Source of the DNA: Halobaculum litoreum
Lineage (GTDB): Archaea; Halobacteriota; Halobacteria; Halobacteriales; Haloferacaceae
Direction of reading: 5' to 3'
Length of the DNA: 64,000 nt
Assembly (NCBI RefSeq): GCF_030127125.1
Contig: NZ_CP126156.1
Location: forward strand, 868,001-932,000
The notes under the pieces: generated by a model
Told to the model about the DNA's origin: nothing
Seen by the model: only the letters and a program-made list of their open reading frames with translations
Database searches by the model: none
In this document: one piece after another, positions 53,826 through 62,822 of the stretch
Numbering within the stretch: position 1 is the stretch's first letter
Layout: every line of letters starts with the position of its first letter
Program-made: the position numbers and the translations under genes

Positions 53826-54240
53826 ATGGACCTCGCCGACGCCGCACCCACCGCCGGGATCGTCGCCTGTCTGGCGCTGCTGCTCTCGTTGGCGGCGCCG
53901 CTGCTGTTGATCGCCGACGCCGGCACCGGGCTGTCGGTGTACTACGCCTCCGGGACGCTCGGCGCCGCCGGCGTCGGGTTCCTCGCGGCGCTGCTCGTGA
54001 TCGTGTTCCTCTCGGGCAGACAGGAGCGCCGTCCGGCCGACACCGTCGCCGGCATCGCCGTCGTCGCCGGCCTCGCGCTGTTCGCGCTGGCCGCGGCGTG
54101 GGCGCTCGCCGTCGACGTGCAGAACCTCTACTCGTTCCCCGCGTCCGCGAAGCTGGATCCTGTGGCACCGCTGGCTCGTGCTCGGCGTGGCCGCGCTGGT
54201 GCCCGTCAGCGCCGGCGCCTACGCCCGGGCGGTGCTGTAA
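53826..54240 (+). pseudogene. four-span membrane protein (DUF7548-like), frameshifted near the 3' end
   Basis: ATG 53826 opens MDLADAAPTAGIVACLALLL with three clear helices (SLAAPLLLIADAG; LGAAGVGFLAALLVIVFL; GIAVVAGLALFALAAAWALA). After NLYSFPAS (about 54150) the fourth helix is only readable in the next frame as WILWHRWLVLGVAALVPVSA, to the stop at 54240. About 138 aa if repaired. CGTTAAGTGC 28 bp upstream. Function unknown. Confidence 0.6.
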
Positions 54241-54376
54241 CGCGGGCCGACGGCGACCGGAGACGCGCCGCGGTCGGGAGGGTCCGCGGCGGGGAGGCCG
54301 CGCGGTCACACGGTTTTCGCCGTCGGTCGGTCGTGCCGTACCGGAAGGCCCTTAAGTCGAACCGGACTACGTTGTG

Positions 54377-54690
54377 GTGGACTAGGTCGGGCAGTTAGGC
54401 CCTGCTCGTCTCCCGCCATAGAGTCTTCAGCGGGGACCGAACGCCGGCAGCGTCCGGGACGCCCGTCGTGGGCCTCGGAAGCTGACGGAGAAGCCTCGTC
54501 CGCCGGGGACGACGGTCCGCCGGGGCGCACCCGCAGGGGTGCCCTCCCACGGTTCGTCGGTGGCACCGGGTCAGGCGCGGAAGCGAGCAGCCCACCACCG
54601 GACGTTCGTCGCTCGTCGGGCCGCGGGGCGGAGTCAGCGACCGGGATTCCCCGCAGCGGAACTCCCGGGCAACGCCGGCCCGTCCGCCAC
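54377..54690 (+). ncRNA. 7S signal recognition particle RNA
   Basis: The universally conserved helix-8 domain of SRP RNA is present near 54566-54593: CGGGTCAGG ... GGAAGC ... GAGCAGCCC. The 5' part (TAGGTCGGGCAGTTAGGC, 54383 on) matches the archaeal 7S start with its small helices. GTGG at 54377-54380 and GGGC just after can pair with GCCCG and CCAC near 54679-54690, closing helix 1. Length is about 310 nt, as in other haloarchaea. CCTTAAGTCG (54348-54357) is a TATA element 27-30 bp upstream. Ends are good to about 10 nt. Confidence 0.88.
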
Positions 54691-54809
54691 TCATTCCGTC
54701 TTCACGACCCCGAGCGGCGGCACTCTCTCCCGTGACGTCGGTCGGCTCCCACCGACCGCGGCGGTGTCGCGACCGCAACCGCCGAGTACCTCCCGTCCCA
54801 TGCGTGTGT

Positions 54810-55082
54810 ATGAGCAGCGCCGAGGCCGACGGGATCACGGCGACGTACGAGGAGACCGACGGGGAGCGACAGCTGACGTTCGAGCGCGACGGCCGCCGTG
54901 CGGCGGTCGCACAGAACGTGGAGGGGTACGCCATGCTGAAGGTGCGCGAGGGCGGCCCCGCCGGCGACGAGTTGGAGCGCTACTACGGGTTCGACATGGC
55001 GCTGGACCACGTCGCCGAACTGCTCGGCGTCGCCGTGCACGACCTGCCGGTGCCGGAGGACGCCGCGGACATGGGGATGTAG
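54810..55082 (+). CDS. small haloarchaeal protein (DUF7111-like)
   Basis: 90 aa from ATG 54810. Beta-rich acidic protein (ITATYEETDGERQLTFERDG, then AVAQNVEGYAMLKVREGG, YYGFDMALDHVAELLGV), ending DMGM. No motif of known function. It stands alone between the SRP RNA and a convergent GNAT gene. Confidence 0.6.
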   Translation: MSSAEADGITATYEETDGERQLTFERDGRRAAVAQNVEGYAMLKVREGGPAGDELERYYGFDMALDHVAELLGVAVHDLPVPEDAADMGM

Positions 55083-55096
55083 ACCGGGAGCGCCGG

Positions 55097-55639
55097 TTAC
55101 AGCTCCGCGGTGTCGACGACGAGCCGGTGGCGACGCGGCTCGAAGCCGAGGCTGTCGTAGAACGCCCGGGCGCGTTCGTTGTCGGTGTCGACGTCGAGCG
55201 CGACCTGCGGGCAGTCCGCCGCCTCGGCGTACGAGGCGGCTCGCCCCACTAGATCGCGTGCGAGATCCCCGCCACGGTACAGCTCACGGACGTACAGGTC
55301 GTCGATCACCAGCCGGTCGGGGCGGTCGAACACGGTCGGCGCCGGCTCCCGTTCGGCGGCGACGAACCCGGCCAACGGCAGGTCGGCGGCGCCCAGCTCC
55401 GCGTCCGCGTCCACCCCGTCGGCGGCCGCGTCGTCGACGGCGATCCAGATCTCGAACCCGTCCTCCGCGAGCCGTCCCGATCGGAACTCGGCTTCGGCGT
55501 CGACGAGGTCGGCGTCGGGCCGGTCCGCCAACGCGAACTCCGCGACCGTTCGCTCCAACTCGCGGTTGTACGGAAGCCACAGTTCCTCGACGTAGCGACG
55601 CACGGCGGCCTCTTCAGCCGGGAGGGGACGTATGTGCAC
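55097..55639 (-). CDS. GNAT-family N-acetyltransferase
   Basis: 180 aa from GTG 55639. Acetyl-CoA-binding motif region: LVIDDLYVRELYRGGDLARD (R/Q-x-x-G-x-G/A variant) and a C-terminal ALDVDTDNERARAFYDSLGF typical of GNATs. A long acidic insertion (VDAEAEFRSGRLAEDGFEIW) lies before it. Substrate unknown. Confidence 0.85.
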   Translation of the reverse strand: MHIRPLPAEEAAVRRYVEELWLPYNRELERTVAEFALADRPDADLVDAEAEFRSGRLAEDGFEIWIAVDDAAADGVDADAELGAADLPLAGFVAAEREPAPTVFDRPDRLVIDDLYVRELYRGGDLARDLVGRAASYAEAADCPQVALDVDTDNERARAFYDSLGFEPRRHRLVVDTAEL

Positions 55640-55715
55640 ACCACAGCGCCCGGAAGGTGTCGGTAAGGGTCTTGTGTTCGTCGGGGCGGCGTCGCCGCGC
55701 CGACGCGGTCCCGGC

Positions 55716-57111
55716 TCAGTACGCGTACTCGTCCTCGGTCAACTGGACGTACCGGCCGCCCCGGTGCTTCCACTTGATCCACTGGTACCGGAGGAGGAGC
55801 TTCGTCGCCCCCCAGCCGGCGCCGAACTTCTGTTCGAACATCCGGTACCCGCGGCCGTCCGCCAGCATCCGCCGGCCGATGCGGAACGCGTCGTCCCAGT
55901 CGGCGGGGCCGTAGCCGCGACACAGCTCCGCCATCGCGACGTTGCGCAACACCTCGTCGCCGATGGCGTCGCGCCAGCGGTCGTTGTACGCCGACACGTC
56001 GCCCGCGGCGGCGAGTTCGCCCGCGATGGCGCCCGTGCGGACGGCGACGTGGTCGCCGCCCTCGTGGAACGCGCTGGTCGCCCCCATCGCGCCGCCAGTC
56101 ACGCAGACGCCGGCGTCGACGGGGCTCTCGATCGGTTTGGTCGAGGAGATGGGGTACGTCTCGGTCCCCTTCGTCTTCCCGGCCTCCTCGACGAGGGGGA
56201 AGTCCTCCTCGATGTCGTACTCGTCGCCCCACTCGCGTTCGAGGAGACGGCGGACGTACTCCTTGCCCGAGGGGACGCGCTCGTCGTCCTCGTGGATGAG
56301 CGCGTACTGCTCGCGGTCGTCGATCTCGTCGAGGTCCATCCCGATGGGCATCGTCAGGCCGACGCGGCAGACGCGGTCTGCGTTGGGGAACACCCACGGG
56401 TACGCCGTGTGGCCGGGCATCACGCCCCACCAGAACTTGATGGCGCCGTCGACCTCGTCGTACACCTCCTGCGGGAACGTGCGGTACTCCTGGTAGGCGA
56501 TGTGGTTGGTCCGCGTCGACGCGAGGCGCTCGGACGCCTTCGCGCCGTCCGGGAGGAGGTCGTCGAGGACGCGGTTCGTCACCGTGCGTTGCGGGCCGTC
56601 CGCGAGCACGAGGAAGTCCGCGCCGACCTCGTCGCCCGAGGCCAGCGAGAGCACGTGTCGCGGGTCGTCGCCGCCGACGCCGGCCGACGGGTCCGTCTCC
56701 ACGCCCTTCACCGACGCCTTGACGCGGTACTCGGCGCCGGCCGCCTCGGCGCGGTCGCGCAGGAAGTCGTCGAAGCGGGCGCGGTGCATCGTGTACCCGA
56801 AGTGGTCGTAGCTGGACTCGATCCCCGTCGACCGGAGCGTACACGCCTCGTTCGGCCCGATGAACTCCGCGCGGTCGAGGTGGTCCTGCAGGACGCCCTC
56901 GGGGAACTCGTCCGGGTGGATGCCCATGATGTCGACCCAGTAGTCGAGGATGCCCGCGGCGTCCGTCGAGTCCGGGCCGAGCCGCTCGCGGTCCGCGCGG
57001 GGGACGCCCTTCTCCATGACGAGGGCGTCGGCCCCGTTCGAGGCGGCGGCGTGTGCGGCGGCCGACCCCGCCGGCCCCCCCGCCGACGATGGCGACGTCG
57101 ACTCGTTGCAT
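55716..57111 (-). pseudogene. geranylgeranyl-reductase-family flavoprotein, frameshifted in a G7 run
   Basis: ATG 57111 begins QRVDVAIVGGG. The FAD P-loop GGGPAGSAAAHAAAS is restored only by removing one G from a run of seven at 57075-57081; the rest is intact to 55716. The second motif (FLVLADGPQRTVTNRVL) and FAD motif DAGVCVTGGAMGATSAFHEG are complete. About 464 aa, so longer than archaeal digeranylgeranylglycerophospholipid reductases (~400), but of the same superfamily. It probably saturates isoprenoid chains of lipids or quinones. GATTTAAGACC on the minus strand is a good TATA element 27 bp upstream. Confidence 0.82.
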
Positions 57112-57235
57112 ACCGTGAACGGGGCCGCCGTTCGGTCTTAAATCGCCCGAAGCGTCCACGAGCCCTCGGGGGGTCGGTCGCCCCCGCCCGCCGCCCGGGG
57201 GGAAGGCCTATCCCGTCCGGTCCCCGACCGGGGGT

Positions 57236-58220
57236 ATGGATCTGACGCGGAGTCTCCGCGCGATCGCGGACGCCGCGGACGCACCCGACGGCGTCATCGA
57301 CTGGGACGCCGTCGCCGAGGCGGCCAAGGGCGGCTGCGAGCCGGGCGACCTGCGGATGGAGCCGGCCGAGCGGACGGCGTTCGCCGACGACGTGCGGGCG
57401 GCCCGCGACGGGCTCCGCGCGGCCTCGGGGGTCGAGTTCGACCTCCCCGACAGCGTCGAGGTGCAACACCGCCACCACTGGATCGACGCGAACGTCGAGA
57501 CGTTCCGCCGCGTGCTGGCCCCGCTGGAGGAGCAGGCCAGCGGCGTGTTCCCCGGCGTCGCCCGCTCGATCAACTCCGGGACGATGGCGGTGTCGCTGGC
57601 GTTCCTCGCGCGCAACGTCCTCGGGCAGTACGACCCCCTCCTGCTGGCGGGCGCCGACGAGACCGACCACGGGCTGTACTTCGTCCGCCCGAACATCCGG
57701 CGCGCGGCGGTCGAGCTCGACGTGGGCTACCCGCGGTTCCGGCGCTGGATCGCCTTCCACGAGGTCGCCCACGCCGCCGAGTTCGGCGCCGCGCCGTGGC
57801 TCCCCGGCTACCTCGAGGAGCGCGTCGAGGAGGGGATCGGCGCGCTGAGCGAGGGGGGCTCGCTGCTGGGCGCCGGCGCGCAGTCGCGCGAGGCGTTCCG
57901 CGAGCTTCAACACCGCGATGACCGCGGTCGAGGGGTACGCCGAACTCCTGATGGACCGCGCGTTCGACGACGAGTACGACGACCTCCGGGCGAAACTCGA
58001 CGCGCGCCGGCAGGGCGGCGACCCGATCACGAACCTGCTGAAGCGGCTGCTCGGCTTCGGGATGAAACGGCGCCAGTACGAGCGCGGCGCGGCGTTCTTC
58101 GCGGCCGTCGCCGACGAGACCGACCTCCGGACCGCGTCGCTGGTGTGGGAGCGGGCCGAGAACCTCCCGACCGACGCGGAGTTCGACGACCCCGGCGCGT
58201 GGATCCGCCGGGTCGCCTGA
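57236..58220 (+). pseudogene. zinc-dependent metalloprotease (DUF2342 / F420-biosynthesis-associated type), frameshifted
   Basis: ATG 57236. The catalytic HExxH is clear in WIAFHEVAHAAEFGAAPWLP, with a conserved NSGTMAVSLAFLARNVLGQY segment before it. After SREAFREL (about 57905) the frame shifts to FNTAMTAVEGYAELLMDRAF and continues to the stop at 58220 (KRRQYERGAAFFAAVADETD). About 327 aa if repaired. The family has been linked to F420 gene sets in actinobacteria; its substrate is unknown. Confidence 0.75.
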
Positions 58221-58271
58221 GCCCCGCCGACGGGGTCGCGGCCCGACGCGCCGCCGGCCGGCGGCGGTCGC

Positions 58272-58493
58272 TCACCGCTTCGGCGAGAACTCCCGGAGCG
58301 TGCGCACGACGAACCACGTGAGCGCGAACCCGAGGACCGACGACACGCCGACGGCGGCGGCGAACTGCGCCGGCGTCGGGTCGACCTGGAGCGACACCAG
58401 GCCCCCGGAGATCCCGATGAGGACCACCAGCCCGATCTTGAGCCGGCGGTTCGTGGCATCGCGCTCCTCCTTGGTGATGCTCGGCCCGACCAT
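58272..58493 (-). CDS. small two-span membrane protein
   Basis: 73 aa from ATG 58493. Helices LKIGLVVLIGISGGLVSLQV and FAAAVGVSSVLGFALTWFVV; basic C-terminus. The start codon shares a base with the stop of the upstream SnoaL-like gene (TGATG), so they form one operon. Function unknown. Confidence 0.7.
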   Translation of the reverse strand: MVGPSITKEERDATNRRLKIGLVVLIGISGGLVSLQVDPTPAQFAAAVGVSSVLGFALTWFVVRTLREFSPKR

Positions 58494-58873
58494 CAGCGGT
58501 CCCGGTCGGTCGCGGTCGAGACGTGCATCCCGGCGAACGCCCAGCCGTCGTCGCTCGGCAGGAGCGTCCCGCTCCACCGCGTCTCGTACGTCCGTTCGGT
58601 GAACGCCTCCGTGTCGTACCACGAGAGGGTCACCGCGTCGCTGACCGCGGCCGTGGCCCCCCGCTCGACGACGCGGAGGTCGTGGCTCTCGACGTCCCAG
58701 TCGTCCGTCGTCCGCGTCTGTTCGCGGAGGCCGTTCGCGACGTCAGCGTAGCCGACCAACCGCTCGCCGATCCCGACTTTCACCGTCGCGGGCGACTCGA
58801 CGAAGAACGGCGCGAGCGGTTCGCCCGCGCGGAGGGCGTCGTAGTACGCCCGAACCGTCTCCTCGGGTGTCAT
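58493..58873 (-). CDS. SnoaL/NTF2-like protein
   Basis: 126 aa from ATG 58873. TPEETVRAYYDALRAGEPLA, then VGIGERLVGYADVANGLREQ and TRWSGTLLPSDDGWAFAGMH are the typical helix-sheet pattern of the NTF2-like fold. No clear active-site pair. Function unknown. Confidence 0.7.
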   Translation of the reverse strand: MTPEETVRAYYDALRAGEPLAPFFVESPATVKVGIGERLVGYADVANGLREQTRTTDDWDVESHDLRVVERGATAAVSDAVTLSWYDTEAFTERTYETRWSGTLLPSDDGWAFAGMHVSTATDRDR

Positions 58874-58980
58874 TGCCCGATCCTCGTGTCCGGGGGGCTT
58901 CAAGTCCGCGTTCCCGGCCGCGCGAACACCCCCGTCGTCGCCGGCGACAGCCGCAAGTGCGCGGCGCCCGTCGTACCCGT

Positions 58981-59361
58981 ATGGGGTACCCTGTCAGCTA
59001 CTACTGTCCACACTGCGGCACGCTCGTCGAACTGGAGCGCGACGGCTACCTCTCGGACAAGGCCGTCACCCCGTACCCGTTCGAGGGGTGGACGTACGCC
59101 GCGCCCGACGAGCCGTTCGAGGACGGCGCCGCCGACGGCGTCGCGTTCGTCTGCGGCGAGTCGCCAGCGCCCGCCGACGACGGCGCCGACGGCTGCGGCG
59201 AACGCTTCTACCTCTCGTTCGTGAAGTTCGAGGACGGCGAGGAACTCGACCCGCGACGCGCCGCCACCGACGGCGAGACGGTCGAACTCGCGGAGGGCCG
59301 CGGCCCGGACGCCCCGCGGGGACCGGACGGCCCGTCGGGACCGACGGGCGGCTTCTACTGA
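58981..59361 (+). CDS. zinc-ribbon protein
   Basis: 126 aa. CPHC at residues 9-12 and two later Cys (FVCGE and DGCGERFYLSF) could form a four-Cys zinc site around a beta-rich domain. The tail is Gly/Pro-rich (PRGPDGPSGPTGG). Specific to haloarchaea as far as I can tell. Function unknown. Confidence 0.65.
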   Translation: MGYPVSYYCPHCGTLVELERDGYLSDKAVTPYPFEGWTYAAPDEPFEDGAADGVAFVCGESPAPADDGADGCGERFYLSFVKFEDGEELDPRRAATDGETVELAEGRGPDAPRGPDGPSGPTGGFY

Positions 59362-59551
59362 GGGCGCGGCCGTAGTCGTCGCGGGCGGCGGTGGCGTCCC
59401 CGGAACGGCCACCCGAACGTTTTCGTGGGAAGCCGGGGCCAGCGGGGCCGTGCGATGACCCTCGCCACGGCGCTTCCGCGGGTGTGCGACGCACCGCGCC
59501 GTGAACTGCCCCCGCGTCGCCTGTCAGCCCCTCCCTCCGCCTCGGCCGGCC

Positions 59552-61069
59552 TCACCCCTTGATGTTGCAGACGGGGAACGTCCGCGCGACCTTGTCGCCG
59601 ATACCGAGCGCGTCGCTGACGCGGACGACCTCGTCGACGTCCTTGTACACGCCCGGCGCCTCCTCGGCGACGGTCGCGCCGGACTGCGCCTTCACGTAGA
59701 TGTGGTCCTGGTCGCGGAGTTCGTCCTGCACCGTCTCGCCCCAGTACTCCTGTTTCGCGGCCGTCCGGCTCATCACCCGCCCGGCGCCGTGGGCGGTCGA
59801 GCCGAACGTCTCCGGCAGCGACTCGGCGCCGCCGACGAGCACGTAGCTGCCCGCGCCCATGCTCCCCGGGATGATCACGGGCTGGCCCACGTCGCGGTAG
59901 GCGGGCGGCACCTCCTCGCGGCCGGCGGGAAACGCGCGCGTCGCCCCCTTACGGTGGACGTACAGTTCGCGCTCCTCGTGGTCGACGGCGTCCGCCTCGG
60001 CGACCGCCGTCCCGTCGGCGTCGACGCCGACCTCGTGGACCTCCCGCTTGGCGATGTTGTGGGCGACGTCGTACAGCAGTTCCATCCCCAACTCGTCGGC
60101 GTCCATCCGGAACACGCGCTCGAACACGCGCCGGGTCCGGTGGGTGATGAGCTGTCGGTTCACCCACGCGAAGTTGATCGCCGCGCACATGGCGCCGTAG
60201 TACTCGTCGGCGAGTTCCGAGCCGGCGGGGGCGGCCGCGAGTTCCTTGTCGGGGAGCCGCTCCAGCAGGTCGCCGTGACGCTTCTCGATCCGTCTGAGGT
60301 AGTCCGTGCAGACCTGGTGGCCGAGCCCGCGCGACCCGCAGTGGATCAACACGACGATCTGGTCCTCGCGGAGCCCGAACGCCTCTGCCACCTCGCCGTC
60401 GAACACGTCCGTGACGCGCTGCACCTCGAGGAAGTGGTTGCCCGAGCCGAGGCTCCCGATCTGGTTGCGCCCGCGGTCCTTCGCCTTCTGCGAGACGAAC
60501 TCCGGGCGGGCGTCCGGGCGGCGTCCCTCGTCCTCGCAGTGAGCGAGGTCGTCCTCGGTGGCGTACCCCTCCTCCAGCGCCCACTCCATCCCGCGTTCGA
60601 GGATCGCCTCGACGGTGTCGGCGTCGCCCTCGACGACGCCGCCGCCGCCCAGCCCGGAGGGAACGTTCGCGAAGAGGCTGTCGACCAACTCCTCCTCGGT
60701 GCCCCGGACGTCGTCGTAGGTGAGGTTCGTCCGGACCATCCGGACGCCGCAGTTGATGTCGTAGCCGACGGCGCCGGGCGAGATGCAGCCGTCGGTCGTG
60801 TCCGTGGCGCCGACGCCGCCGACGGGGAAGCCGTACCCCTGGTGCCCGTCGGGCATGCAGACGGCGTACTTCGTGATCCCGGGGAGGTGCGTCGAGTTCC
60901 GCAGTTGCTGGAGCGTGTTGTCGTCGGCGATCTGGTCGAGGAGCGCGTCGCTCGCGAGCACTCGCGCCGGGGCGTTCATCCCTCCCGACTGCGGGATCTC
61001 CCAGACGAACTCGCGGACCTTCCGGAGTTCGACCCCGTCGAACTCGCGGGTCTCGGGCGTGTCGGTCAT
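59552..61069 (-). CDS. rtcB: RNA-splicing ligase RtcB
   Basis: 505 aa, no intein. Mn-binding and GMP-accepting motifs are complete: MPDGHQGYGFPVGGV, SPGAVGYDINCGVR (Asp, Cys ligands), GSLGSGNHFLEVQ, HCGSRGLGHQV, IPGSMGAGSYVL and HGAGRVMSR (GMP-binding His). Ligates tRNA halves after intron removal using GTP and Mn. The archease activator gene lies two genes upstream on the same strand. Confidence 0.96.
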   Translation of the reverse strand: MTDTPETREFDGVELRKVREFVWEIPQSGGMNAPARVLASDALLDQIADDNTLQQLRNSTHLPGITKYAVCMPDGHQGYGFPVGGVGATDTTDGCISPGAVGYDINCGVRMVRTNLTYDDVRGTEEELVDSLFANVPSGLGGGGVVEGDADTVEAILERGMEWALEEGYATEDDLAHCEDEGRRPDARPEFVSQKAKDRGRNQIGSLGSGNHFLEVQRVTDVFDGEVAEAFGLREDQIVVLIHCGSRGLGHQVCTDYLRRIEKRHGDLLERLPDKELAAAPAGSELADEYYGAMCAAINFAWVNRQLITHRTRRVFERVFRMDADELGMELLYDVAHNIAKREVHEVGVDADGTAVAEADAVDHEERELYVHRKGATRAFPAGREEVPPAYRDVGQPVIIPGSMGAGSYVLVGGAESLPETFGSTAHGAGRVMSRTAAKQEYWGETVQDELRDQDHIYVKAQSGATVAEEAPGVYKDVDEVVRVSDALGIGDKVARTFPVCNIKG

Positions 61070-61104
61070 ACCCGTACCTCCCGTACCCCGACGGAATAGC
61101 GTTA

Positions 61105-62280
61105 CTACCGGTCGGCGTCCGACGGGCCGCCGTCCGTGCGCGTCCCCTCGCCGTCGGCGTCGCCCCCGGCGGCCGCCCGCACGGCCCCCTTCCCGGTGCG
61201 GGGGACGCCCATCTCGTTGGGCGTGCGGAACAGCGCGGCGTCGAGCGACAGCGGGCCGGCGCCCGTGACCAACAGCGCCGACACGAGGCCGAACAGCGAG
61301 ATGTGCGCCAACACCGGGTCGTCGGCGAGGCCGAACAGCGTCGTGGTGAACACGACGAACGCCGCCGCCGAGGAGGCCCGCGTGAACAGCCCGAGGACGA
61401 GCAACACGCCAAGGAACAGCTCGGTGAGCGAGGCGCCGAGCACCCACAGCTCCGGCGGCACCGGCGTCAGCGTCGAGAGGCCGTACTGCTCGACGACGGC
61501 CAGCGCCCGCGCAGGCGCGAGCAGTTTCTCGGCGAACGCGAGGTACGCGAAGACGACGCCCATCCCCACGCGGATCACGGTCGGGACGAACCGCCGGTAC
61601 GGGTCGATCCGTTCGCCCACCGGCACGGCGAGCCGACGGTAGAACGGGTCGAACCGGGAGTAGACGGTCTCCTCGTTCGCCGCCAGTTGCGCGATGACGT
61701 GGTCGGCGCTCGGGCGTCCGCCGCCGACGAGCACGATGGCGAGCAGGCCGGCGCTGTACTCGAACGCGAAGAACAGCGACGGGTGCGACGGCAGCAACAG
61801 CAGGTACGACGCGAGCGCCGCCGCGGCCACGAAACGGGTCGCGAGCCCGAACAACAGCGCGAACCCCACGGCCACGCCGAACAGCCGGATCGGGATCGCC
61901 GTGTCCGCGGCGGTCACCAGCGGCGTGAACAGGTAGCCCGCGAACCCGGCGCCGACCATCGGCAGGCCGATGGCGAGCCGGAGCAGCCACGGGAGCAGAT
62001 CGGTGTACGCGGCGAGCGCGCGGCGGATCGCCGTGACGTCCGCCCGGAGCGGCCGCACGCGTAAGTAGCCGACCATCGTCGCGACGACGGCCACGCCGCC
62101 CAACGCGAGCGGCGCGACGACCGTCGGCTCAGACAGCGCCGCGACCACGAACGCGACGGGGTCGCCCCGTTCGCTCGCGTCGGTCACGTACTCGACGTGG
62201 GCGGCGGCGACGCCGACGGTCGCGACCAGCGCGGCCGCCGCGCCGACGAGTCGGCCGCCAACACGGGGTGCAGTCTCCAT
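61105..62280 (-). CDS. DoxX-like multi-span membrane protein
   Basis: 391 aa from ATG 62280, about nine helices. The C-terminal half (FVPTVIRVGMGVVFAYLAFA, ELWVLGASLTELFLGVLLVL) is DoxX-like, and the N-terminal half repeats the fold (LLPWLLRLAIGLPMVGAGFA). Function of this duplicated DoxX form unknown; DoxX proteins are linked to quinone or thiosulfate redox. It lies between archease and rtcB with gaps of 44 and 35 bp, so it is likely co-transcribed. Confidence 0.8.
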   Translation of the reverse strand: METAPRVGGRLVGAAAALVATVGVAAAHVEYVTDASERGDPVAFVVAALSEPTVVAPLALGGVAVVATMVGYLRVRPLRADVTAIRRALAAYTDLLPWLLRLAIGLPMVGAGFAGYLFTPLVTAADTAIPIRLFGVAVGFALLFGLATRFVAAAALASYLLLLPSHPSLFFAFEYSAGLLAIVLVGGGRPSADHVIAQLAANEETVYSRFDPFYRRLAVPVGERIDPYRRFVPTVIRVGMGVVFAYLAFAEKLLAPARALAVVEQYGLSTLTPVPPELWVLGASLTELFLGVLLVLGLFTRASSAAAFVVFTTTLFGLADDPVLAHISLFGLVSALLVTGAGPLSLDAALFRTPNEMGVPRTGKGAVRAAAGGDADGEGTRTDGGPSDADR

Positions 62281-62324
62281 CCCCGGATGTTGCGCCGGCT
62301 CGGGCCTAAGTGCTGTGGCGACGA

Positions 62325-62786
62325 CTACACGTCGAACACGACGTACGCCCGCCAGCCGTCTGCCGTCTCCGCGAGTTCCATCTCGGAGTAGGTGACGGCC
62401 TTCACGTCGCGGGCGACCACGTCGGCGAACGGGACGCCGCGCGCCGACGCCTCGACGACCCACTCGCCGTCGACGGGCCCAACCCGTGCGCGGTGGTCGG
62501 CCGGGAGCACCGACCGGACGTCGCGCTCGTAGATGCACTCGTCGAGGTAGTCGAACAGCGCCGCTTCCGGCGACTCGGCGCGAACCTCGATCGGGAACCG
62601 CTCCCCGGTGTCGGGGACTTCGTCGCACATCGCCGCCGTGAGCCCGTTCGCGACCGCCGCGAACACGCCCCCCAGCGAGTCGGCCGTCGCGGCCACCGCG
62701 ACGTCGGCGGTGTGGTCTCGAAGCTCGAACCGGCCGTCGTCGCCGTCGGCGCCGCCGTCGGCGACCGTGTCGGGGTCGTCGGTCAC
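62325..62786 (-). CDS. archease (RtcB activator)
   Basis: 153 aa with a 17-residue acidic leader. FELRDHTADVAVAATADSLG and a C-terminal KAVTYSEMELAETADGWRAY plus VVFDV are the archease signatures, including Asp/His metal ligands. Stimulates guanylylation and turnover of RtcB, which is encoded two genes downstream. Confidence 0.95.
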   Translation of the reverse strand: MTDDPDTVADGGADGDDGRFELRDHTADVAVAATADSLGGVFAAVANGLTAAMCDEVPDTGERFPIEVRAESPEAALFDYLDECIYERDVRSVLPADHRARVGPVDGEWVVEASARGVPFADVVARDVKAVTYSEMELAETADGWRAYVVFDV

Positions 62787-62822
62787 TGGTCCGCCGTGTC
62801 GTTCGTGGTCGGCCGGGATAAC

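Noticed and set aside
11591..58220. Interpretation of the frameshifted genes as true decaying pseudogenes
   Set aside because: Each break is isolated, catalytic motifs on both sides are intact, and most lie at G/C runs. Sequencing indels explain them better.
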